From the NCBI RefSeq assembly GCF_001420995.1, contig NZ_CP012184.1, forward strand, positions 6,060,501-6,124,500: 64,000 nucleotides of DNA, in the 5' to 3' direction. Shown here in pieces: positions 17,808 through 29,201 of this stretch (the stretch's first letter is position 1; each line of letters opens with the position of its first letter). This stretch comes from Pseudonocardia sp. EC080619-01 (lineage in GTDB: Bacteria > Actinomycetota > Actinomycetes > Mycobacteriales > Pseudonocardiaceae). Position numbers and translations under genes: made by a program. The notes under the pieces are model-generated. The model was given only the letters and a program-made list of their open reading frames with translations, had not been told where the DNA came from and searched no databases.

Positions 17808-18811
17808 CCGGCGGCGGAGCGGCCGGCCTGCTGGAGGTCGACGACCTGCGCGTCACGTTCGGGTCCCGTGGCCTGCGCGGCCGCGGGCGGACCCTGCGCG
17901 CCGTCGACGGCGTCAGCCTGCGCCTCGCGCGCGGGCAGACGCTCGGGCTGGTCGGCGAGTCCGGCTCCGGCAAGTCCACGCTGGGGCGGGCCGTGCTGCG
18001 GCTCGTCCCGGTGGCCGGCGGGCGGGTCCGGCTGGACGGCACCGACCTGACCGCGCTCCGCGGGCGGGCGCTGCGCGACGCCCGCCGGACCATGCAGATG
18101 GTGTTCCAGGACCCGTACTCGTCGCTGGACCCGAGCGCGGTGATCGGCGACAGCATCGCCGAGCCGCTGCGCGAGCACGAGGGCCTGTCCCGGCGCGACG
18201 CCGCGAGCCGGGTCCGCGCGCTGCTCGACGTCGTCGGGCTGCCCGCGAGCCACGCGGACCGCTACCCGTACGAGTTCTCCGGCGGGCAGCGGCAGCGCGT
18301 CGCGATCGCCCGGGCGGTCGCGCTCCACCCGAGCCTGGTGGTGTGCGACGAGGCGGTGTCCGCACTCGACGTGTCGACCCAGAACCAGGTGATCAACCTG
18401 CTGGAGGACCTGCGGGAGCAGTTCGGGCTGTCCTACCTGTTCATCGCGCACGACCTGGCCGTGGTGCGGCACATCGCGCACACCGTCGCCGTGATGTACC
18501 TCGGGCACGTCGTGGAGACCGGCCCCACCGACCGGGTCTACGACGCCCCGGCCCACCCCTACACCCGCGCCCTGCTGTCGGCGATCCCCGCGACGCACCC
18601 GGGACGGGCGGGGACCGGGACCCGCATGCTGCTCTCCGGCGACCTGCCCGACCCGGCGGACCCGCCCGCGGGCTGCCCGTTCGTCACCCGGTGCCCGTTC
18701 GCGATGGACGTCTGCCGGGAGACCCCGCCCGCCATGACCCCCGTCGACGGCGGCGGCGAGGTCGCCTGCCACCTGGAGACCGGCGTCCCGGCCGGGGCGG
18801 TCGCGCCGTGA
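17804..18811 (+). CDS. ABC transporter ATP-binding protein (DppF/OppF type)
   Basis: 335 residues. Walker A GESGSGKST, Q-loop QMVFQDPYSSLDPS, signature FSGGQRQRVAIARA, Walker B LVVCDEAVSALDVSTQ and His in LFIAHDLAVVRHI are complete. The C-terminal oligopeptide-transporter region ends in GCPFVTRCPFAMDVC. It is the partner ATPase of the previous gene. It starts at a GTG overlapping the previous stop and overlaps the CoA-transferase start in the same way, so importer and catabolic genes are translationally linked. A longer upstream frame inside the previous gene was not used. Confidence 0.94.
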   Translation: MTGGGAAGLLEVDDLRVTFGSRGLRGRGRTLRAVDGVSLRLARGQTLGLVGESGSGKSTLGRAVLRLVPVAGGRVRLDGTDLTALRGRALRDARRTMQMVFQDPYSSLDPSAVIGDSIAEPLREHEGLSRRDAASRVRALLDVVGLPASHADRYPYEFSGGQRQRVAIARAVALHPSLVVCDEAVSALDVSTQNQVINLLEDLREQFGLSYLFIAHDLAVVRHIAHTVAVMYLGHVVETGPTDRVYDAPAHPYTRALLSAIPATHPGRAGTGTRMLLSGDLPDPADPPAGCPFVTRCPFAMDVCRETPPAMTPVDGGGEVACHLETGVPAGAVAP

Positions 18812-20085
18812 CGGGCGCGCTGGACAGGATCACGGTCGTCGAGTTCGGGCAGTTCGTGTCCGTGCCGTTCTGCGGCCAGCTGATGGCCGACGCGGGAGCC
18901 CGGGTGATCAAGGTGGAACCGCCCGGCGGCGACTCCTACCGGAGCTCGCACGAGCTCGCGCCCGGCGAGAGCCGCCAGTTCGCGATCAAGAACCGGGGCA
19001 AGGAGTCGGTCGCGCTGGACCTGGGCCACCCCGACGCCGGCGAGGTCGTCCGCCGGCTCGCCGCGCTCGCCGACGTCGTGCTCGTGAACATGAGCCCGGC
19101 CGCCGTCGCGCGCCGCGGCCTGGACGCCGCGACGCTGTCCGCGGTGAACCCGCGGCTCGTGCACGGGGCGGTCACCGGCTACGGCACGGTCGGCCCGGAC
19201 GCGGGGCTGCCCGGGATGGACGTCGTGGTGCAGGCGCACTCCGGGCTGGTCGCGGCGCTCGGCGCCGAGGCCGACGGCGTCCCGCGGCACAGCGAGGTGC
19301 AGGTCGCCGACTACGCGTCGTCGCTGCTCCTGCTCGCCGGGGTGTCGATGGCGCTGGTCGCCCGCGACCGCACCGGTCGCGGCCAGCCGGTCGACGTCTC
19401 GCTGCTCGGTGCGGCACTGACCCTGCAGAACAACCAGTTCTCGCACGTCGACGCCGTCGACGGGTGGCGCGCGGCGTTCGTCGCCGACGAGCTGCCCCGG
19501 CTGCGCCGCGCGGGCGCCGGCCGGGACCGCATCGCCGCCGCCCGGGAGGCGCACCAGCCCGACCGGCTCACCCTGACCGGGCACTACCGGGTGTTCGGCA
19601 CCGCGGACGGCGCCATCGCGGTCGGGGCGGGCAGCCCGCCCACCCAGGAGCGGCTGGCCGCGATCGCCGGGATGCCGGTGGACCGGCTGCGGACCGGCAC
19701 CGAGGCCGTCCGCGCCGACCTGGCGGCGCTCTTCGTCACCCGCGACAGCGCGGAGTGGGTGACGCGGCTGCGGGAGGTGGCGATCCCGTGCGCCGTGGTG
19801 CGGGCCCTCGACGAGGTGCTGACCGACCCGCACGTCGAGGCGGAGGGCCTGGTCGCCGACGTCGAGCATCCGGCGATCGGCCGCTACCGCGGCCTCGGCG
19901 CACCCATCCGGTTCGGCGGCACCCCGTCCGAGCCGACCCGTCCCTCGCCGCCGTTCGCGGCGCACACCACCGCCGTGCTCGACGAGCTCGGCTTCACCCC
20001 GGCCGAGGCCCGCCGCCTGCTGCGCTCCGGCGCGGCGGTGGCCCGCCCCCGCCGCACGGACGACCGGAGCAGGAGCAGCGCATGA
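18808..20085 (+). CDS. CaiB/BaiF-type (class III) CoA transferase
   Basis: 425 residues. Begins TGALDRITVVEFGQFVSVPF, then MADAGARVIKVEPPGGDSYR and FAIKNRGKESVALDLGHPDA, all family hallmarks. The catalytic Asp is at residue 138 in LPGMDVVVQAHSGL. The C-terminal part has DVEHPAIGRYRGLGAPIRFGG. It would move CoA from a donor thioester to an incoming acid, or recycle CoA at the end of the pathway. It starts at GTG overlapping the ATPase stop and overlaps the next gene by ATGA. An alternative role is an acyl-CoA racemase, a member of the same fold. Confidence 0.92.
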   Translation: MTGALDRITVVEFGQFVSVPFCGQLMADAGARVIKVEPPGGDSYRSSHELAPGESRQFAIKNRGKESVALDLGHPDAGEVVRRLAALADVVLVNMSPAAVARRGLDAATLSAVNPRLVHGAVTGYGTVGPDAGLPGMDVVVQAHSGLVAALGAEADGVPRHSEVQVADYASSLLLLAGVSMALVARDRTGRGQPVDVSLLGAALTLQNNQFSHVDAVDGWRAAFVADELPRLRRAGAGRDRIAAAREAHQPDRLTLTGHYRVFGTADGAIAVGAGSPPTQERLAAIAGMPVDRLRTGTEAVRADLAALFVTRDSAEWVTRLREVAIPCAVVRALDEVLTDPHVEAEGLVADVEHPAIGRYRGLGAPIRFGGTPSEPTRPSPPFAAHTTAVLDELGFTPAEARRLLRSGAAVARPRRTDDRSRSSA

Positions 20086-21233
20086 TCTTCACCCCGACCG
20101 TGCTGACCGAACGGGAGGAACAGCTGCGCCACGAGGTGCGCGGGTTCCTCGCCACCGAACTGCCGCCGGATTTCCGGCCCGGGCTCGGCCTCGGCGGCGC
20201 GCACGACCCGGAGTTCTCCGGCCGTCTCGCCGCCCGCGGGTGGGTGGGCATGGCGATCCCGCGCGAGTACGGCGGTCAGGGGGCCACCCCGGTGGAGCGG
20301 TTCGTCGTCGTCGAGGAGCTGCTGGCCGCGGGCGCACCGATCGTCGCGCACTGGGTCGCCGAGCGGCAGACGGCGCCGACCCTGCTCGCGTTCGGCACCG
20401 AGGAGCAGCGCCGGTGGTTCCTGCCCCGGATCGCGGCCGGCGAGTGCTGGTTCTCCCTCGGCATGAGCGAGCCCGACGCGGGCTCCGACCTGGCGTCGGT
20501 GCGGACCGCCGCGACGAGGGTGGACGGCGGCTGGACGGTGAACGGCACCAAGATCTGGACGAGCGCGGCGCACCTCAACCACTTCTTCGTCGTGCTGTGC
20601 CGCACCTCGCCGTCCGACGACCGGCACGGCGGCCTGTCCCAGCTGATCGTCGACCTGCACGCGCCCGGGATCACGGTGTCCCCGATCCGGTTCCTCGACG
20701 GCGGACACCACTTCAACGAGGTCGTCTTCACCGACGTGTTCGTGCCCGACGACATGGTGCTCGGCGAGATCGGCTCGGGCTGGCACCAGGTCACCTCGGA
20801 GCTGGCCTACGAGCGGTCCGGGCCGGACCGCTACCTGTCGGTGTTCGGGCTGCTCACCGCGTTCGTCCGGGAGTGCGGCGACCGGCTCGACGACGCCGGG
20901 CGGTCCGCCGTCGGCCGGGCCGCCGCGACGCTGTGGACGATCCGGCAGCTGTCGCTCGCCGTGGCCCGCTCGCTGGAGCACGGTGCCGCGCCGGCCGTGG
21001 AGGCGGCACTGGTCAAGGACATCGGGACGGTCCACGAGCAGGAGGTGGTCGAGGCGCTGCGCCACGTCGCGGCGCAGGAGATCGACCCGGGGTCGCCGGG
21101 GATGTTCGGCCGGCTGCTGGCCGAGGCCGTCCTCACCGGCCCGTCCTTCACCCTGCGCGGCGGGACCACGGAGGTGCTGCGTAGCATCGCCGCCCGGGGC
21201 CTGTCGGCGGAGTACGCGGGGGCACGGCGATGA
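20082..21233 (+). CDS. Acyl-CoA dehydrogenase, subunit 1 of an adjacent pair
   Basis: 383 residues. Features: GWVGMAIPREYGGQGATPVE, WFSLGMSEPDAGSDLASVRT (flavin/substrate loop), VNGTKIWTSAAHLNHFFVVL, and C-terminal FTLRGGTTEVLRSIAARGL. It desaturates an acyl-CoA with FAD. It is immediately followed, with a 4-base overlap, by a second and more divergent acyl-CoA dehydrogenase. Such tandem pairs in actinobacteria are known to form mixed alpha2-beta2 enzymes, for example in steroid side-chain degradation. ATG start at the ATGA overlap. Confidence 0.92.
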   Translation: MIFTPTVLTEREEQLRHEVRGFLATELPPDFRPGLGLGGAHDPEFSGRLAARGWVGMAIPREYGGQGATPVERFVVVEELLAAGAPIVAHWVAERQTAPTLLAFGTEEQRRWFLPRIAAGECWFSLGMSEPDAGSDLASVRTAATRVDGGWTVNGTKIWTSAAHLNHFFVVLCRTSPSDDRHGGLSQLIVDLHAPGITVSPIRFLDGGHHFNEVVFTDVFVPDDMVLGEIGSGWHQVTSELAYERSGPDRYLSVFGLLTAFVRECGDRLDDAGRSAVGRAAATLWTIRQLSLAVARSLEHGAAPAVEAALVKDIGTVHEQEVVEALRHVAAQEIDPGSPGMFGRLLAEAVLTGPSFTLRGGTTEVLRSIAARGLSAEYAGARR

Positions 21234-22315
21234 GCGGGGCGCGCAGCGACGCGGACCTCGTCGGCGAGGCCGTCGCGGACGTGCTGCGGGACCGCTGCAC
21301 CGCCGAGGTCGTCGACGCCGCCGAGGAGACCGGCTGGGCGGGCGGCCTCTGGGCGACGACGGCGGACGGCGGCTTCCCGTGGGTGTCGGTCCCCGACACG
21401 GCGGGCGGTCCGGCGGTCGGCGGCACCGTCGCCGAGGCGTGCGCGGTGCTGGAGCAGATCGGCCGGTTCGCCGCGCCGCTCCCGGTCGCGGAGACCGGGC
21501 TGCTCGGCGGGTGGCTGCTGGCCGCGTCCGGCACGGACGTCCCACCCGGCCCGGTGACGACGGCGCCCACCGGGGTCGCGCTGCGCCGCGAGGGTGCACG
21601 CCGGGTGGTGGACGGGACCGTCGCCCGGGTGCCGTGGGCGCGGTCCGCGCAGCGGCTGGTGCTGCTGGCGCGCTCCGACGACGGCCCGCAGGTCGTCACG
21701 GTCGACCCCGCGCGCGCCCGCGTCGAGCCCGGTCGGAACCTCGCCGGCGAGCCGCGCGACACCGTGCACCTGGACGGCGTCGCCGTCGACGAGGCCGCGC
21801 CGGCACCGGACGGCGTCACCCTCGCCGCGCTGCGCCGCCGCGGGGCGCTGTCCCGGGTGGCGCTCGTCGCGGGTGCGGCCGGGCGGGTCCTGGAGCTGAC
21901 CGTCGGCTACACGAACGACCGGCACCAGTTCGGACGGCCGGTGGCCCGGTTCCAGGCCGTCGCCGCGCACCTGGTGCGCCTGGCCGAGCAGACCGAGGCG
22001 GTGCGGATGGCCGCCCGGGTCTGTGCCGCCAACGCCACGGCCGCACCGGGGGGCACCCCGGCGGAGTTCGACGTCGCCGCCGCCAAGACCGTCGCCTCCG
22101 CGGCGGCCGGGACGATCGCGACGGCCGCCCACCAGGCCACCGGGGCGATGGGGATGACCCGCGAGTACGAGCTCGGCCGCCTCACCCGGCGCCTCTGGTC
22201 GTGGCGCGAGGAGTACGGCGCGGAACGGGAGTGGAGCACCCGGCTCGGGGCGTCCCTGGTCGCGGGCGGGCCGGACGCGCTGTGGCCGTCGATCGCGCGG
22301 GGAGCCGTGGCGTGA
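21230..22315 (+). CDS. Acyl-CoA dehydrogenase, divergent second subunit
   Basis: 361 residues. More diverged than its partner: the flavin loop SEPDAGSD is not recognisable, but the C-terminal domain is clear (YTNDRHQFGRPVARFQAVAAHLVRLAEQTE, AAHQATGAMGMTREYELGRLTRRLWSWREEYG). The early part contains a GWAGGLWATT-type region and APLPVAETGLLGGWLL. It is likely the partner subunit of a heteromeric dehydrogenase rather than an independent enzyme. It overlaps both neighbours by 4 bases. Confidence 0.85.
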   Translation: MSGARSDADLVGEAVADVLRDRCTAEVVDAAEETGWAGGLWATTADGGFPWVSVPDTAGGPAVGGTVAEACAVLEQIGRFAAPLPVAETGLLGGWLLAASGTDVPPGPVTTAPTGVALRREGARRVVDGTVARVPWARSAQRLVLLARSDDGPQVVTVDPARARVEPGRNLAGEPRDTVHLDGVAVDEAAPAPDGVTLAALRRRGALSRVALVAGAAGRVLELTVGYTNDRHQFGRPVARFQAVAAHLVRLAEQTEAVRMAARVCAANATAAPGGTPAEFDVAAAKTVASAAAGTIATAAHQATGAMGMTREYELGRLTRRLWSWREEYGAEREWSTRLGASLVAGGPDALWPSIARGAVA

Positions 22316-23109
22316 GCGCGCCGACCCGCACGGAGAACGGCCTCGACGTCCGCGTCGCCGGCCGCGTCGCCACCGTCACCCTGGACCGGCCGGAACGCCT
22401 CAACGCGCTGTCGGCCGGTCTGCAGGCCGACCTGGTGCAGGCCTTCGACCGCTTCGACGCCGACGACGACGTCTGGGTCGTGGTCCTCACCGGTGCCGGG
22501 TCGAGGGCGTTCAGCGCCGGTGTCGACCTCAAGGAGGTCCGCGAGCACGACGACGGGGCCGGGAACGGGCTGCGGCCGATGGGCGGGACCTCCCGCAACG
22601 TGTTCGAGACCGTCCTCGAGTGCGGCAAGCCGACCGTCGCCGCGCTCAACGGCTGGGCGCTCGGCGGGGGCTGCGAGCTGGCACTGGCCTGCGACATCCG
22701 GATCGCGGCCGACCACGCCCGCATCGGGCTGCCCGAGGCGAGACGCGGCATGGGCGCCAACTTCGGGGTGCACCTGCTGTCCCGCACCGTGCCGCGCGGC
22801 ATCGCCTACGAGCTGCTCTACACCGGCGACGACATCGACGCGGCCGAGGCGCACCGCTGGGGGCTGGTGAACCACGTCGTCCCGGGCGACGAGCTCGCCG
22901 CGCACTGCGCCGCGCTGGCCGGCCGGATCGCCGGGAACGCGCCGCTGACGGTGCGCCGGTACAAGGCGGCCGTCGGGCGGGGCGGCGAGCTCCCCCTCGC
23001 GTCGGCGCTGCGGCTGTCGGTGGGACCGGACCCGTACACCAGCGAGGACCGCGTCGAGGGGGTCGCGGCGTTCGTGGAGAAGCGCCGCCCGGTGTGGCGA
23101 GGCCGGTGA
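22312..23109 (+). CDS. Enoyl-CoA hydratase/isomerase, canonical
   Basis: 265 residues. In contrast to the crotonase earlier in the operon, both catalytic glutamates are present: GWALGGGCELALACD and IGLPEARRGMGANFG. The oxyanion-hole segment is GAGSRAFSAGVDLKEVRE. It should hydrate the trans-2-enoyl-CoA produced by the preceding dehydrogenase pair. GTG start overlapping the previous stop. It is the last gene of the operon, converging on the MeaB gene 71 bp away. Confidence 0.92.
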   Translation: MSAPTRTENGLDVRVAGRVATVTLDRPERLNALSAGLQADLVQAFDRFDADDDVWVVVLTGAGSRAFSAGVDLKEVREHDDGAGNGLRPMGGTSRNVFETVLECGKPTVAALNGWALGGGCELALACDIRIAADHARIGLPEARRGMGANFGVHLLSRTVPRGIAYELLYTGDDIDAAEAHRWGLVNHVVPGDELAAHCAALAGRIAGNAPLTVRRYKAAVGRGGELPLASALRLSVGPDPYTSEDRVEGVAAFVEKRRPVWRGR

Positions 23110-23170
23110 TCACGGCGCGTCCGCCCGGCCGGCCGCCACCGCCGAGGAGCACCCGCAGCGGCCGCCGCCC

Positions 23171-23195
23171 GCGCAGGACGTCAGCGCAGGACGTC
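23171..23195. repeat. Short direct repeat at the convergent gene junction
   Basis: GCGCAGGACGTC occurs twice, 13 bp apart start to start, across the stop codon of the MeaB gene. No hairpin is evident. Confidence 0.5.
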
Positions 23196-24191
23196 GAGGA
23201 TGGTCTGCGCGGCGAGGGTCGGTGTGAGCCCGCCGGTGCGGACGTCGGCGGTCAGCTCCGGCAGCCGCTGCTTCAGCTCCGGGTCGTGCACCACCCGGTC
23301 CATCAGCCGGTCCCGCACCATCTGCCACATCCAGTCGACCTGCTGGTCCGCGCGCCGGGTCGCGAGCTCGCCGGCCTTGTCCAGCGCCTCGCGGTGCTCG
23401 CCGACCTTCTCCCAGACCGTGTCCAGGCCCATGCCGGTGTGCGCCGAGCAGGACAGCACCGGGGTGCGCCAGTGCGCGGACGCCGGGGTCATCATGTGCA
23501 GCGCCCCGGCCAGCTCGCGGGCCGCCGCGCGGGCGTCCTGCTCGTGCTTGCCGTCGGCCTTGTTCACCGCGACGACGTCGGCGAGCTCCAGGATGCCCTT
23601 CTTGATCCCCTGCAGGGCGTCGCCGGTCCGGGCGATCGTGAGGAACAGGAAGGTGTCGACCATGCCGGCGACCGTCGTCTCGGACTGGCCGACCCCGACC
23701 GTCTCCACCAGCACGACGTCGTAGCCGGCGGCCTCCATGACCACCATCGTCTCCCGGGTGCGCCGGGCGACCCCGCCCAGCGTGCCCGCCGACGGCGACG
23801 GCCGGACGAAGGCGTCCGGGTCGGTGGCCAGCCGCGGCATCCGGGTCTTGTCACCGAGGATCGAGCCACGGGTCCGGGTGGACGACGGGTCCACCGCCAG
23901 CACCGCGACCCGGTGCCCCTGGCCGGTCAGCCGGGTGCCCATCGCCTCGATGAACGTCGACTTCCCGACCCCCGGGACCCCGGAGATGCCGACCCGGACG
24001 GCGTCGCCGGACTTCGGCGTCAGCTCCAGCAGCAGCTCCTGGGCCGCCCGCTGGTGGTCGGGGCGGCTGGACTCGACCAGCGTGATCGCCCGGGCCAGCA
24101 GCGTGCGGTCTCCGTCGAGGACCCCGCGGGCGAGCGCGGCGGGGTCCGGGACGCGGCCGGCGGCGCGGCCGGGCCCGGTGGATCCGCCCAT
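23181..24191 (-). CDS. meaB: Methylmalonyl-CoA mutase-associated GTPase MeaB
   Basis: 336 residues of the MeaB/ArgK G-protein family, which protects and reactivates cobalamin-dependent methylmalonyl-CoA mutase. Walker A GVPGVGKST is at residues 71-79. DPSSTRTRGSILGDKTRM is the family switch region. ETVGVGQSE follows, and NKADGK is the nucleotide-specificity loop. It lies 13 bases after the mutase large-subunit stop in the same direction, so it is almost certainly co-transcribed with its client. ATG start at 24191. Confidence 0.95.
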   Translation of the reverse strand: MGGSTGPGRAAGRVPDPAALARGVLDGDRTLLARAITLVESSRPDHQRAAQELLLELTPKSGDAVRVGISGVPGVGKSTFIEAMGTRLTGQGHRVAVLAVDPSSTRTRGSILGDKTRMPRLATDPDAFVRPSPSAGTLGGVARRTRETMVVMEAAGYDVVLVETVGVGQSETTVAGMVDTFLFLTIARTGDALQGIKKGILELADVVAVNKADGKHEQDARAAARELAGALHMMTPASAHWRTPVLSCSAHTGMGLDTVWEKVGEHREALDKAGELATRRADQQVDWMWQMVRDRLMDRVVHDPELKQRLPELTADVRTGGLTPTLAAQTILDVLR

Positions 24192-24204
24192 CAGTCGCTG
24201 CCCA

Positions 24205-26438
<2,234 letters not shown>

Positions 26439-26442
<4 letters not shown>

Positions 26443-28388
26443 TTCGATCCCTCCAGGGCGGTACCGGTGCGCGCTTCCAGCGCGCTGAACACGTCGTCGA
26501 TCACGGCGAGGGCGTCGCAGCCGGCGAACAGGTACCCGTCGACACCGGGCACGTCGTCCTTCGGCTTCCCCGCCAGCAGGATGCGGGTCGCGCCGGCCTC
26601 GCGCAGCGCGGCGGCCGTCGCGCCGGCGCGCTCGTCGTAGAGCGCGTCCGACGAGCAGAGCACGGCGACCGTGGTCCCGGCCCCGCGGAACGCGTCGGCG
26701 ACGTCCTGCACGGACTCGGTCGGGCCGGCCTCGGTGGCGTCGATCCCGCCCGCGGCGAGCAGATTGCGGGTGAACCCGGCGCGGGCCGTGTAGGTGGCCA
26801 GCGGGCCCAGCGTCGCCAGGAACGCGGTGGGACGGCTGCCGGTCGCCTCCAGCACGGCGTCCGAGCGGTCGCGGTGGACCTCGTAGGCCTCGGCGGGCCG
26901 GTAGAGCGGAAGTCCCCCGCGCCGCACCGGCTCGGGCAGCGGTGTCCGTTCGACCGGGCGCTCGTGGAGGTCCGGGAACTCCGAGACGCCGGTCAGCGGG
27001 ACCTTGCGGCGGGCGACGTCGGTCTCCCGGCGGGCCCGCACCTGCGCCACCTTCTCCTCGACGAGGCCGGAGTCCAGCGCGGCGACGGCCCCGCCGGCGG
27101 CCTCGATCTCCTGGAAGAAGGCCCAGGCGGCGGCGGCGAGGTCCTCGGTCAGGTGCTCCACGTACCAGGAGCCGCCTGCCGGGTCGATCACCCGGGCCAG
27201 GTGCGACTCCTCGATCAGCAGGCTCTGGGTGTTGCGCGCGATCCGGCGGGAGAACGGCTCGGCCGCACCGAGCGCGGCGTCGAACGGCGGCACGGTGACC
27301 GCGTCGGCGCCGCCGACACCCGCCGCGAACCCCGCGACGGTGCCGCGCAGCATGTTCACCCACGGGTCGCGGCGGGAGAACGACGCCTCCGACACCACGG
27401 CGTGCTGGCGCTGGGCGACCTCGGTGGTGCCGCTGGCCTCCAGCACCCGCGACCACAGCCGGCGCGCGGCGCGCAGCTTCGCGATCGTCGGGAACTGCTC
27501 GGGGGTGGCGGCGTAGCGGAACTCCAGCACCCGGGCCGCGGCGGCGACGTCGAGCCCGGCCGCGGTGAGGGTCCGCAGGTAGGCGACGCCGGCCGCGAGC
27601 GACCAGCCCAGCTCCTGGCCGTCGGAGCCGCCCGCCTCGCGGACCACGGTCGCGTCGACGGTGACCGCGGCGACCTTCGGGAACGACTCCGCGACCCGCC
27701 GGGCCGGCTCGACGACCGTCTCCGGCTCGCCCGCCGCACCGGCGGCGGACCCGGCGCGGGCGCGCAGCCCGATCGGGTCGACGCCGAGCGAGCCGAGCAG
27801 GTCGGCGTCCTCGACGCCGTTCCGGGCGGCCAGGTCGAGGTAGGCGTGCGCGGCGGGGACGGCGTCGGTGCCGGCGTCCAGCGCGACCGCGGCGAGGTCC
27901 AGGTAGACCCCGTCGAGGGTGCGCGCGAGGTCCGCGACCGGGACACCGCCCTCGCCGACCCGCAGCCAGATCGAGTTGACGCCGCACTCCAGGTCGGCGA
28001 GCAGGGCCTCGCGGACGGCGGCGGGGTCGGTGCCCGCGTGCCGCTGCCGGATGTCCCAGCCCTCGGGCACGTGACCGTCGGTCAGGGCGCCGCGGGTGAA
28101 GGGCCACGAGCCCGGGACGCCGGTCTCCGGCAGGCCCTCGACGTCCTCGGCGGCGTAGAGCGGCGCGACCCGGAAGCCGTCGGCCGAGGTCCGGGTGAGG
28201 GTGTCCACCCCGGCCCCGGGCTCGGCGTCGTCGGTGATGCGGCCCGACTTGCGCACCACGCCGTCCGCGGCCGCCGTCCACTGCTCGCGGGTGACCGGGT
28301 CGAAGCCCCCTGCCAGGACGAGCTCGTCCGGCTCCACCGGGGCGTCCGTGTCAGGTGCGCCGACCGCTCCGCGGTCGCTGTCCGTCAT
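26439..28388 (-). CDS. Methylmalonyl-CoA mutase small subunit
   Basis: 649 residues. It is homologous along its length to the large subunit (LFSRRDPWVNML-like SFSRRDPWVNMLRGTVAGFA, RIARNTQSLLIEESHLARVIDPAGGSWYVE) but lacks the B12-binding DxHxxG motif in its C-terminal domain, as expected for the non-catalytic partner. ATG start at 28388. It heads a mutA-mutB-meaB operon and is divergent from a molybdopterin oxidoreductase gene with about 200 bp between. Confidence 0.95.
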
Positions 28389-28587
28389 CCGCTCAGTATC
28401 TCCTCACCGGCCCGCGGGGCGGCCTCGTTGCCCGCCGGGGCGACGCCGTCGCGGCGTCACCGAAGTCGTCGGGAGTGTAGTGACGGGCCGGCACCGTGCG
28501 GTCTCAGGTGTGGCGAGGCGCGCACGGGCTGTGACGCAACCGACCGCCGGCGGGAACAACCGGCCCTCCGGGTGCATTGTCGTCGTC

Positions 28588-29193
28588 ATGCCCCGTGTGA
28601 CCCGTGGCTTCGTCGGCCGCCGCCCCCGCGACTCCCGGCTGCCGCCCGGCCAGTACGACGCCGGTGACCAGTGGCCGGTGCTCACCGCCGAGCGGGCGCC
28701 GCACCTCGACACCGACCGGTGGACGTTCCGGATCGAGGGGCTCGTCGAGCGCGAGGTCGAGTGGACCTGGGACGAGATCGGCGCGCTGCCCCGGGAACGG
28801 TGGGACGGCGACATCCACTGCGTCACGACGTGGAGCAAGTTCGGGATGCGCTGGTCGGGCATCCCGGTCGACGACCTGCTCGAGGCGGCGGGCCCGCTGC
28901 CGCGGGCCCGGTTCGTCGTCGCGCACTCGCACTCCGGCTACACGACCAACCTGCCGCTGGCCGACGTCACCGGCGGGCGGGCGTGGCTGGCGTTCGACGC
29001 CCAGGGCGGGCCCCTGACCCGGGAGCACGGCGGCCCGGCCCGGCTGCTGGTCCCGCACCTGTACTTCTGGAAGAGCGTCAAGTGGGTGGCGGGGCTGCGG
29101 GTGCTCGCCGAGGACGAGCCGGGGTTCTGGGAGCGCAACGGCTACCACGACCGCGGCGACCCGTGGCGCGAGCAGCGGTTCCAGGGGGACTGA
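28588..29193 (+). CDS. Molybdopterin-dependent oxidoreductase (sulfite-oxidase/YedY fold), no signal peptide
   Basis: 201 residues, essentially only the molybdopterin domain. DIHCVTTWSKFGMRWSGIPV contains the Mo-coordinating Cys. HSHSGYTTNLPLADV and HGGPARLLVPHLYFWKSVKWV are family cofactor-binding segments. There is no Tat or Sec signal, unlike YedY/MsrP, so it is probably cytoplasmic. The next gene, 8 bp downstream, is a flavin reductase that could be its electron donor. The start is inferred from the domain boundary; a CATTGT hexamer lies 7 bases upstream, consistent with leaderless transcription. The substrate is unknown. Confidence 0.85.
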   Translation: MPRVTRGFVGRRPRDSRLPPGQYDAGDQWPVLTAERAPHLDTDRWTFRIEGLVEREVEWTWDEIGALPRERWDGDIHCVTTWSKFGMRWSGIPVDDLLEAAGPLPRARFVVAHSHSGYTTNLPLADVTGGRAWLAFDAQGGPLTREHGGPARLLVPHLYFWKSVKWVAGLRVLAEDEPGFWERNGYHDRGDPWREQRFQGD

Positions 29194-29201
29194 GGGCACC
29201 G

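Noticed and set aside
28389..28587. Cobalamin riboswitch upstream of methylmalonyl-CoA mutase
   Set aside because: The 200-bp divergent spacer has no recognisable B12-box sequence, and the mutase is a B12 user rather than a typical riboswitch target.
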